A program made the position numbers and the translations under genes. Of a stretch of 64,000 nt of DNA, positions 39,101-51,100 are shown in pieces. The notes beneath the pieces were generated by a model. The model made no database searches, was not told where the DNA came from, and worked only from the letters and a program-made list of their open reading frames with translations. Each line of letters begins with the position of its first letter. Within the stretch, counting starts at the first letter, position 1. The stretch is taken from the NCBI GenBank assembly GCA_036365145.1, contig JAEOAD010000012.1, forward strand, positions 41,732,501 through 41,796,500, in the 5' to 3' direction. This DNA is from Orientallactaga sibirica (taxonomy: Eukaryota > Chordata > Mammalia > Rodentia > Dipodidae).

Positions 39101-42100
39101 GCCCTTTGCAGCTCCACTCTCTGTCATATCCCCTCTCCCTTCTCAAGCAGTCTCTCTTTTATTTGATGTCATCATCTTTCCCTCCTATTATGAGGGTCTT
39201 GTGCAGGTATTGCCAAGCACTGCGAGGTCGTGGATATCCAGGCCATTTTGTATCTGGAAGATGTTTCAGTATTGAGCACTCCTCTGTCACTTCTTCTCAG
39301 CACTGTTGTGCCTTTTGAGTCATCCCAGAGGTCATTGCCATCTGAAAAGAGAAGCTTCTCTAAGCACAAGTGAGACTAGCATTAATATATGGATATGAAC
39401 ATTAAGAGAAGTGCTTACTGGGCAGTTTGGTAAGCGTAATATATGCATTTAGCCAGATACCAGCAGGTGTTACACCACTAGGGCTTATGACATCCCCATC
39501 ATAGGTTTTCAGTACTAGACATGTATTCCTCCTGTAGAGCGGGACTCCAGTCCAATTAGAAAGTGATTAGTTTCCCCCATAACAGATATGTCACTGTTCC
39601 ACCTGTTGGCTCATTTGGCCTGGCTGGCCAAACGTAAGGCTTGTAGTGTCCACTGTTGTTTATTTTCACTGATGACTTCTCTCTCTCCCATGGAGAGCTG
39701 CCTGCAGTGTAGTTTTTTCCAGCTTTCTGCCAGCTGCTCTACAAAGAGGAGGTTTTTAGCTCAGCTCCAGCAAGATTTCTCACTGACCTTGCAGCCCAAA
39801 CATGTGGAGTCTTCAGCAATAAGGTTTTACCATCTATTCCTGGTAGGAAACCAAGAGCCTCTGCAATAGCCTGTAATGTTTTGGGGGCATTCGGGATCTC
39901 CCTGGGCAACAACTCACTGGAAGGTATCTCATCCCTGACACTGAAAATTTTCTAATTACAATGTGTGGCTTCTGGGTGCATCATTGTCCAAAAAAGTAGG
40001 TGTGGTGGTTTGATTCAGGTGTCCCCCATAAACTTGGGTGTTCTGAATGCTAGGTTCCCAGTTGATGGCAATTTGGGAATTAACACCTCCTGGAGGCAGA
40101 GTATTGTTGGGGGCGGGTTTATGGGTATTATAGCCAGCTTCCCCTTGCCAGTGTTTGGCACACTCTCCTATTGCTATTGTCTACCTTATGTTGACCAGAG
40201 AGTGATGTCCACCCTCTGCTCATGCCATCATTTTTCCTGCTATCATGGAGCTTCCCCCTTGAGCCTATAAGCCAAAATAAACCTCTTTTTTTCCCACAAG
40301 CTGCTCTTAGTTGGGTGATTTCTGCCAGCAATGCGAACCTGACTGCAACAGTAGGTTTCCATATGACTTTTTCATACCTTCTTAGATTTTGATTAACCTT
40401 CCCCCACCCTTCCTTTACTCAGTCCCTTCCCTTGACCTCACTTAGGCCTTTGCACCCCCAGTAATCTGTTTTTCTACTTAAATATATACAATAGTATCTG
40501 CTTAAGTCTCCCCTCTCTTCCCTCCCTTATAGTCCCTTTCTAGCTTACTGGCCTCTGCTACCAAGTTTTATTCCAATTCACATACAAGTCCAAATATTTG
40601 TAGCTAGGATCCACATATGACAGAAAACTTGTAGCACTTGTCTTTCTGGGCCTCGGTTACCTCACTAAATGTAATCCTTTCCAGGTCCATCCTTTTCCCT
40701 GCAAATTTTATAATTTCATTTTTATTTACTGCTAAATAGAACTCCATTGTATAAATGTACCACATCTTCATTATCCACTCATCAGTTGAGGGACATCTAG
40801 GCTGGTTCCATTTCCAAGCTATTGTGAGTGGCAATAAACATGGTTGAGCAAGTGTCTCTAAGGTAATGAGATGAGTCCTTTGGATATATGCCTAGGAGTA
40901 GTATAGCTGGGTCATATGGTAGATCTATTTTTAGCTGTCTCAGGAACCTCCACACTGATTTCTGCAATGGCTGTTCCAGATTACATTCCTACCATATTTA
41001 TTGTCATTTATTTTCTTGATAATAGCCATTCTGACATGAGTGAGATCGAATCTCAAAGTAGTTTTAATTTGTATTTCCCTGATGGCTAAGGATGTAGGAC
41101 ATTTTTTAGATGTTTATATGCCATCTGTATTTCTTCTTTTGAGAACTCTCTGTTTAGTTCAGTAGCCCATTTTTAATTGGTTTGTTTGATTTCTTCTTTA
41201 GTTTTTTGAGTTCTTTGTATATCCTGGATATTAATCCTCTGTCAGTTGTATAACTGGCAAAAATTTTCTTCTATTCTGTAGGTTGCCTCTTTGTACAGTG
41301 TCCTTTGCTGCACAAAAGCTTTGTAATTTCATGATGTCTCAGTAGTTCATTAGTAGTTTTATTTCCTGAGCAACTGGAGTTATATTCAGAAAGTTGTTGC
41401 CTATACCTAGTGGGCATGTGTGACCTTGTACTTGCCTCACCTTTGTGTGTCTGGCTTACGTGGGATCTGGAGAGTCAAATATGGGTCCTGAGGCTTCACA
41501 GGCAAGTGCCTTAACCACTAAGCCATTTTTCTAGCCCAAAGAGCTTACATTTTTAACTCAGGTCTGCAAACCTGTGTCATTTGGTTAAGGCATTGAGGCC
41601 ATTGATATTAAGGGTTATTATTGAAAGGTGTGTATTTATTCTTGCCATTCTTCTTGTTTTGTAGTTCTTCTGGTTTTTCCTTACTCTCTTGTATTAACTA
41701 TTATTTGGTTTATTTTTTCTGTTTCCTTACGTGTGTGATTTTCTTTCTTTTCATCATGGAGGATCATTTCAAGTATTTTCTGTAGAGCTGGTTTAGGTTT
41801 CATATATTCCTTTAGCTTGTTATTGTTGTGGAATGTCCTTATTTCTCCATCTATTTGGATAGATAACTTTGCTGGGTAAAGTAATCTTGGTTGACAGTTA
41901 CCTTTCAGAACTTGGAATACTTCATTCCAGCCCTTCTGGCTTTTAAAGTTTATATTGAGTAATCTGCTGTTATCCTGATGGGCTTGCCTTTGCATTGGAC
42001 TTGATTTTTCTCTCTAACTGCTTCAGTATATTTTCTTTGGTTTTTGTGTTTTATAGTCTGATAATATGATGGTGAGAGGTTCTTATTTTGTTTGGTGTTC

Positions 42101-45100
42101 TGAAGGCTTCTTGTATCTGTATTGACATCACTTTCCCTATTTTGGGGGAAATTTTCTTCTAGATTTTGTTGAAAATACTTATGCCTTTGGAATGAAATTC
42201 TTCTCTTTCTACTGTACCCTGAATTCTTATATTTGATCTCCTCATAGTGTCCCAAATGGCTTGAAATTCCCTTCATACTTTCCTATTAGTTTGTTTTTCC
42301 CTTTGTTGGACTGTATTAGATCTGCCATCTGGTCTTCTAGTTTAGATATTCTGTCCTCTCTTTGATTCGTTCTACTGGTGAGACTTTCTACAGAGTTTTC
42401 TATTTGACTTACTCTGTTTTTCATTTCTAGTATTTCTGATTGGTATTTTAAAATTATTTCTGTTTTCTTACTCAAGTCTTGTATTGACCTCCTTATTTCA
42501 TTAAGTGGGTTTCCTGGGTTCTCTGGGGATTCCTTTAGGAGTTTATTCTCTTTTATTCTTTAGATTTCTTTGAGCATAGATATAATCATTGTTTTGGAAA
42601 TCCTTGTCAGGCATTTCATCTAAAACAATCTCACAGGTGGTCATTTCTGATGAATTTATATAAGTTTTGGTGGACTTGTATTGTCTTAATATTTTTGTCT
42701 TTCTTGTATTATAAATATAGAGTTTTTTTTCATTTTGAGTTAATTTGATGTTTGGGTTTTCTAATTATCTGCAGTATTCTTAGCCATGTAAATCTGACTT
42801 TATATATCTTCAGAGTAGGAGTCTAAGGTGCCAGGTGTAGCTCTTTTACTACAAGAGAAACAGCAGAAGTGGCCGTAGGTGTTGTTTGCCTGCTATTATT
42901 CTAGTACACTGGGTGGAGCAATTTACTGGTAAATTCTAAAATTCAACTGAGAATATACACATTCAATCAAAACCAGCACAGAGTATTTATGCAAGAATAG
43001 GGATTAAAACAAACAGATAATCTAATAAAGCCCAAATCCCTAAGGGTGTGTGTGTTGCCCCATACTCTTAATCCTGTCAACAGAAAGGGTGAGATTTCTG
43101 GTCTGAAATGGGTTCCAGGTCAGCCTTAGTTGGAGTGAGACCCTGTCCTCACTAATGACAGAAGGGAAAAAAGATAAAGGTTTTGTAAATTAGGAAACGT
43201 CAAAAGCAATAATAGTCAACACCAAAATATAGCTTATTTGAGAATGGAAAATCAAACCAAGAATATGTAACACTTAACGTGCCCTGACAAGGAAAGAGTA
43301 ATTAGCACTTCCAGGGCAGGCCTGTGTACTTGGCTTTGTGTAAGTAGGCCCTGTTACTGTTTTGGATGGCTTCCAATCTTACCAGTGTTGAGTGCCTACC
43401 TTGATCCCTCTTGTGCTGTGCACTGTTAGGCTGCTTGGGTCGCTGGATCTGGTGTTCTGATCAGCTGTGCTGGATGCTGGGCAATGAATTCTCTGGTTGT
43501 ATGGGAGGCTTTGCAGGATGCCTGGAGTTGTACTGGAACTGCTCAGCTTGTCCCATTTGTGTTCTCCTTCAGCAGCTGCTCAGCTGGTTCCTGATGTCTT
43601 CCTCTTCAGGTTTCTTGACTTTGGGAGGATGCTGATGTGAGTGGAAAATCCCTTCACCTGGTTCCTGTTCCTGCATCTCTGCGCTGGGTGTGTGGGCACA
43701 TGGATCAGGGCTGCCTGGGTTTTGGCAGGATTCTGGCTGGTTTCCTCCTTTCTAGAAGATATGAACTGAGTCCCTACTGCTTTTCTACTGTGATTGACAA
43801 TTTCTTATACACCTTCACTTTTTGTTAGAAGAGTGTATTTTGCTGTTTTTCTGCTTATTTCCCTCCTTAGATGCTTTGGCATGGCTAGTATGCTGCATCT
43901 TACCAGGAAGTCCAGCTGTTGTTTTGATAGCAATATTTTCTATGTAAGATGAATTTTGGCTCTGAATTATTACACATCTTTATGTATGTTCAATAAATAT
44001 TTTGAATTTGCTTCAATTCTAGGCTTGCTCATAGTGTAAAAAGGAGAGATGGCTCAGCATTTTAGGTGCTTGCCAGCAAAGCCTAATGACCTGAGTTCAG
44101 TTCCCTAGTACCCACATAAAGCTAGATGCACAAAGTGGAGCATGCCTCTGGAGTTTATTTGTAGTGGCTGCAGGCCCTCTCATGCCCATTCTCTCTGTCT
44201 TTCTCTGCTTGTAAATAAATAAATCAAAATATTTTTGTTTGTTTGTTTTTTGAGATAGTGTCTCTAGCCCAGGCTGACCTGGAACTCACTATGTAGTCTC
44301 AGGGTGGCCTTGAACTCACGGTGATCCTCTTACCTCTGCCTCCCAAGTGCTGGGATTAAAGGCATGTGCTACCATGCCCAACAAATTAAAATATTTTTTA
44401 AAATTATGAGTATCAAAGTTGTAGTACTTGATTGACTATTTTATCTTTAAATGGTATTTTCTAAATTACCAACATTTATTAATTGAATAAAAATTGTAGA
44501 AATTGCAAAATAGAATGAATAGTTACTGAATCAATCCTGAGAATTACAAATTTTAGTGTGGATTAAAAGCAAATTTTAGAATATGATTGATTAATGGGAT
44601 AATTATATATATTGTCTCACTTTAATAATATACCATATGGGAAAAAAGGAGTTTGAAAATTCTTATTTTATTGTTAAAACTTAAGAGTCAGTAACAGGAG
44701 GAATGTCAGCATTACACTCCTGTGATTCAGAAATGTTCAATAAAGTGTGGTTTGCAGCTTTTCCAAACTATTTTTTAATCTTTTTTTGTGTGTATGTTAT
44801 TGTGTGTGTGAGAGTGGGCATGCATGTGTTTGGCACATGTGCCTCAGGTGTCAGTTCCTACCATCCACCTTTGTTGTTCTCACTGCATATGCCAGGAGCA
44901 TCCAGGGCTTCTCTTGTCTGTGCCTTCCATTTTACCACAGGAGGGAGGAAGTTACAGATGTTTACACTACTACTGTATCCAGCTTTACATGGGGTTCTAG
45001 GGATCTGAACTAAAGGGTTTCATGCTTGTACGGCAAATGCTTTACCACATAGTGCTATTTCCCTGGCTCTAAGAATCCCCTACTCCCCAAGGTAAGGTCT

Positions 45101-48100
45101 TGCTCTAGCCCAGGCTGAGAAATCACTACGTAGTCTCAGACTGTCTTCCAACTTACAGCGATCTTCCTCCGTCAGCCTCCTGAGTGCTGGAATTAAAGCA
45201 TGCACCACCATGCCTGGCCTTAAGAACTATTTTAAGCTAATAAGTAGTAACTCAGTCAAGTTAGTGCAGTGAATAGACTAAAGTTTACAAGGCACTGATG
45301 GAACTTAATCAGACTTTTATTTCATTTTGTTGCTTACCACATGTATAGAATGCAGCTGGCCTTGTAAGCAAAATACAGTTAACCACTAATAACTTCATTA
45401 TACATTTGTCCTTATCTTCACATATTCATTATTATAAGATGCACAGCAAAGAAATGGCAGGTTTATTTAAAAAGTTCTGATTGGAGCTGGGGAGATGGCT
45501 CCAGGCTAAAGCACTTCTGGTGCAAGTGTGAGGACCAAGTTTGGACTTCCCAATACCCATGTAAGTGCTAGGCAGGTGTGGCAGCTGTCTGTCTTAGTGT
45601 TCGTTAGACAGAAATGGGATTCCCAAAGCAGGCTGGCTAGTTAGTCTAGCTGAACCAGTGAGCTTTAGACTCAGTGGGAGACACTGTTTTAGGGGAAAAG
45701 AAACCAGGAAGAGAGGACTGAGGATGATATCTGATGCTGACATCTGGCCTCCATATGTGCACATATGTATAAGTACATGCACATACATACACACAGATGA
45801 ATAGCACACATTCATAACACAAGGAAAAAAGTTGAGAATACTTGGGTAGTGGTAGGTGAAGCTCATTTTTTAAAAATAACTGAAGTAATATTAAAGAATT
45901 AATAAACAGGTGGCATGTTGTAGAAAATATTCTCATGGATTTCTTCTGTGAATCTGTTGATTTTACTATATATTCAGCATTTGCATTTTACATGTTTCCT
46001 AGCTAATGAAATATTTAGATAGTGACAGCCGAGTACAGTGTCCACATATTCAGTGTGTTGGCATTTGTAGTTTTGGTAAGTGCTATTGCAGGCAATGGAG
46101 TTGTGTCAGAGAAATATGATGTCTAGTACAAATGAATTTCCTAGCCAAGGCCTCAAATTCAGAAATACTCAACTGAAAATTTTCGTTGGATGTCTTGGCA
46201 CACATCTTCATTTCCAGCACTTGGGAAGCTGAGGTAGGGGGATTGCTCTGAGTTCAAGGGCAGCCTGAGACTACATAGTGAATTCCAGGTCAGCCTGAAC
46301 TAGAGTGAGATCCTACCTTGAAAAACAACAACAACAGGGCTGGAGAGATGGCATAGCGGTTAAGGCATTTGCCTGTGAAGCCAAAGGACCCAGGTTTGAT
46401 TCCCCAGGACCCATGTAAGCCAGATGTACAAGGGGCACATGCATCTGGAGTTCATTTGCAGCGGCTACAGGCCCTGGTGCGCCCATTCTCTGTCTCTCTT
46501 CATCTCTATCTATCTCTGCTTGCAAATAAATAAATAACTAAATAAATTTAAAAACAACAACAACAACAACAAAAATTTTCTCAAATGCAGTTGAGAACAC
46601 TTTAAAATTTAAAAATACACACATGCACACACACGGGGCTGGAGAGATGACTCACTAAGTAAGAGTGCTTTTCATGCAAGCATGACAACCTGAGACCACC
46701 CTAGTTTGATTCCTTGGCATTGTAAACAGCTGGCCATGGCCATGCATGTTGGTAATGCCAGTTCTGTGGGGAGCTAAGAGAATGGAAAATCAGTGAAGCG
46801 TATGAAAACAGCAAGCTCTAGAATCAGTAAGAGACTCCGTCTCCAGGGAACCCATGGATGATCAATGAAATTTCTCTGGCTTCTATGTGCATGGGGTGCA
46901 TGCATTTGCAGACACACATACCATTCCATACCACACCACACATATGATGTACACACACAGAAAAAAGAAAAAAAAAAGAAAATACATACCATTTGGGTTG
47001 AAGGGTCTCAGAATTTGTGTGTTGGATGTTTTATAATCATGTAATTGAAAAAAAAGCTTTTATCTTAAATGACCATTTGTCATTTGGGTCTTCTGGATCT
47101 ATATATTTGTAACCTAATTGTGTGTTTTATAGGGAAGAAAAATGTAATGCCAGCTAATATAGTTCATAAAGTAGACCTTGGAAAATAGGGAAAAATACTA
47201 GAAGTATTAGAACTGATATCTGAAAAGTAATATTTTACACTTAGTTTCTGAAACCCTTGATTTCATCTTACTTGCTTGAAAAGTACTTCTGTTGTTTATC
47301 TTATTTTAGATTGATTTGGGAGAACGACCTGTTGTTCAAAGGAAAGAGCCTGTGTCACTGGAAGAATGGACTAAGAACATTGATTCTGAAGGAAGAATTT
47401 TAGGTGTCGAAAATATGAAGCGGATGATATTTAGAGGGGTAATTTGAATACTCTAATTAATTATATTCTAAACCACTGTCAATCAGAATTTTTGCTTTTG
47501 TTTTTCTTATGAGACAGTAGGAACTTCATTTCTTTGATGAATGGTGCCGTAAATTTTCTGTATTGTGTGGAATAAAGTGAGATGTTGTCATTGTCCTTGG
47601 CTGTTGAGTATGGGGATGCCCATATGCCTCAGGGAAGATAATTCTTACTTGAAGTTCTGTGGGTTATGTGAAGGCAGTTTATACCAGTGATGGTCACCTT
47701 ATCCAGTAAGGTTGGACTTAGACTCAATAGTGCTACTGTCCTCATGCAGTCTACTGATATCTCTATTATTTAAGCTTCCTGGCAGCTACTTATATCTTCA
47801 GGTTCTAGAAGTAAAAGAGAAAGATAGTATATTTATTGAATTGAAGTATTTTGGGGACTTATACAAGTTTTGTGAACTTATAGTACTGTTCTTGTTCTTC
47901 TTCTAACATGATTAATCTGAAGTTTTTCCTTCAGGGTCTTAGCCATTCATTAAGAAAGCAAGCATGGAAATTTCTTCTGGGCTATTTTCCTTGGGATAGT
48001 ACCAAAGAAGAAAGAATTCAGTTACAAAAACAAAAAACGTAAGTAAATGGTCAAAGAAATTTAAGTAACCTAACCATATAAATTAGGGTTTTTAGATGAG

Positions 48101-51100
48101 GAACTGGAATAGACTAGGAAATAGGCAAATTATTTAATTTTTGTTGTTTTAATTTAAAAATTATGAATACTAATTATTTAAAACTAGAAACACTAGAAGA
48201 ACCTAATTGTAGGTATTCTGTTTGTGAATATGTAAAATGATAGTAGAATATTCTGGTCCTCTTGTGACAGCTTTCTTCAATCCTTTTGCATACTTAAAAG
48301 GTAATTATTGAAATAAATGTTAAAAATAGATATCTTCATTCATTTTGAAAATTTAATTATAAAATTGGGTCATAGGAAATGTTAATATTACCTTTAAGTT
48401 ATTTTCATGGTGCTTATATATGGATAACACTCAGGAATGTTTCTTTGTATTTCTCATATTTGAAAAGAAGAAAACAGCCAACTTTTCAGGTACACTTCTT
48501 GTAGTTATTAGTCTATTTTTTTTTTTTTTTTTTTTTGGTTTTTTGAGGTAGGGTCTCACTCTAGTCCAGGCTGACCTGGAATTCACTATGTAGTCTCAGG
48601 GTGGCCTCGAACTCACGGTGATCCTCCTACCTCTGCCTCCCGAGTGCTGGGATTAAAGGTGTGCACCACCACGCCCAGATAGTCATTAGTCTAATTTTTT
48701 ACTTAAGACCATTTTCAATCATTATGTGCATATACAAAGTCTTTTTAAACTTTTTTTTAAAACATATTTTTGCATTCAAAAGTTTCCGGAGAGCTAATGA
48801 AATGGCTTATTGGTTAAAGGCACTTACTTATAAAGTTCTCTGGCCCAGGGTTCAGTTCCCCAGCACCCATGTAAAACTGGACACAAAGTAGCACATGCAT
48901 CTGGTCTGGCATGACACATGCATGCACCTTACCAATTCCACAAACAGAATTTAAAGTTTCTGCAGTAAATTGGTAGGAAAATAGAACTTCATGTCCCAGT
49001 TTTAAAATATCATGTAAATTCATATTTATAATTATTTAGAAGCTTTATTGGCTAAAATATTTAATAATTGATAGGCATTTAGAAATTCTTTCAATAATTG
49101 AAAGACTTTCTTAAGAACATCCTAAAGTTATTGTAATAATTAAATAAAGTTTATCATAAATTTTGTGATATAAGTTAGTTTTCCTTTGTTTTCATTCATA
49201 TTTAACTTTAAACATTTCACTGTTAAGTTTTATAAACTTATATCCCGCTAGCCGATGAATACTTTGTTTAACTGGGATTTTATGTAAATAGTATACCAGT
49301 GTTAAAAATGTTCAGATAACTTTGGTGTAAAATTGTTTCCTTTAGTGATGAATACTTCAGGATGAAACTACAGTGGAAATCTGTGAGCGAGGAACAAGAG
49401 AAGAGAAATTCAAGGTTAAGAGACTATAGGAGTCTTATCGGTAATTTTTTATTAATAACTTTGGAAATGCAAGAGGAGCTTATGTTGGATTCTTGAGAAA
49501 ATAAACAAAGATACATGGTATTAGGATTCAGAATAGAAACAGAATTACAACATTGGAATGTGGGCTGCTTGTTGGTTGTTATGTTTCTAGTAGATGTAGG
49601 AACTCAGCCATTTTCTGCATAAGTTCACTGGTATACTTAGTTTCACTTCCAAAATGTGAATGAAGAAGAAAAGCATTTCACTTTACTTGTCTATTGAGTT
49701 AATTTTAATTAAAAGAATTTATTATTTTCTTACTATGAAAGTGATATTATGGAAATATTAGAAATGACAGATGAACAAAAAGAAGAAAGTAATGTTTCTG
49801 CCACTCAGAGGTACTACAGTTAGTAAGTTTTGGTTTATATCCCTCTAGAGCTTCTCTAAAATGACTGTTTCATTTTTTAAGTAAATAAATAAATAAATGA
49901 TTCTAAATGAAAATTTAGAAAGCCCAATTTTAGAGTGACTCAGTAACTTTTGTAATATAATTACTGAGATCTTTTGCTAATAGTTCTTTAGATTGAAAAC
50001 TTATCTACCTTCTCTGTCCTGGCAAATACTTAGAAAAAAAAAACACGGTAATAAACTGTTATTTTCTCTTCCCTTATTTTGACACAAAATAACTAGAAAG
50101 AATCTTAGAAGTCAACTAATTTTAGCATGTTAAGCTTTAAATTTTTAAAAAACGTTTGTGTGTGTTTGTATGTGTACATGGGTGCACATGCCACAGTGCA
50201 TGTTGGAAGTCAGAGGACACCTTGGAGGTATATGTGCTCCACCTTCTTTGAGACAGGGTCTCAGTACCACCTCCCATTGTCATGGTGCACTGGGGGTCAC
50301 AGATGCATGCACCACTGTATATGGCTTTATGTGGGTGTTATGTGGGGAACCTGGACCAGAAAAATCTAAGATATTTTCAATCTTGCATTTTTTTTTTCCA
50401 TTTTCTTTTCTGAGTTAGGCCCTCATGCAGCCCAGGATGGAATTCCTGATTCTCCTGTCTCTACTTCCCAAGTGCTGAAATTATTGGCATGTTCACTACA
50501 CCAAGCTTTTGTCTCTATGATTTGAATTGATACATACTTTTGTTTAGTTTGTTCATTTTTATAAGAAAATAAAGACTGAAGCCCAGAAATATGAGTGAAC
50601 TATTTTTCAGCCATTTATGTAGGTTGTTCCATGGTCCAGACTTAATCATACTCACATGTAATTCTAAGTGGCTTTTTAGCCATATTTTTTACTGCCATAA
50701 GCATATATGTAAGAAATTAATTTAAAAACATTCTTTTTCTGTAATATTTTTCTCCAATGTATTGTTAAAAGAATAGTAAAAATTTTGGAGGGGTACAGAT
50801 TCACTAAAAATAAATATGCATAGGCTTTTGGCATTGTTGATCATATTGAGAAGGTAGATTTTATTTAAAGTATGGTAAGAAACTTAGAGCATTTTAAGCA
50901 AGAGTATCTTATTAATATTGTAAAATCTTTTTATTTTTATTTTTGGCTACTCTGTGGAAATGGGTTATATCAAGATGAGGACAGGACTAAGGAGGTCAAT
51001 GTAGTAGGAAGCAGAAATCCTAGCAAAGGGTGGGGGTAAAGAGGTAGAGAAACATATGAATCCATGTTCCTATTTGATGATGGAATTGACAAGCTCTTCT

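Larger units (their letters stand above)
38203..47309 (+). other. TBC1D15: TBC1D15 intron 8
   Basis: 9.1 kb, dominated by an antisense L1 with a MaLR LTR inside it, followed by B4, B1 and tRNA-SINE copies. Unique-looking: 38210-38600, 44390-44780, 45230-45480, 45810-46180, 46980-47300. Confidence 0.9.
48039..49345 (+). other. TBC1D15: TBC1D15 intron 10
   Basis: One B1 and one partial tRNA-SINE; the rest (48050-48500, 48920-49340) is AT-rich unique sequence. Confidence 0.9.

Noticed and set aside
40604..42475. Host genes encoded on the minus strand of intron 8
   Set aside because: The translated blocks are L1 ORF2 C-terminus and L1 ORF1 in three broken frames.
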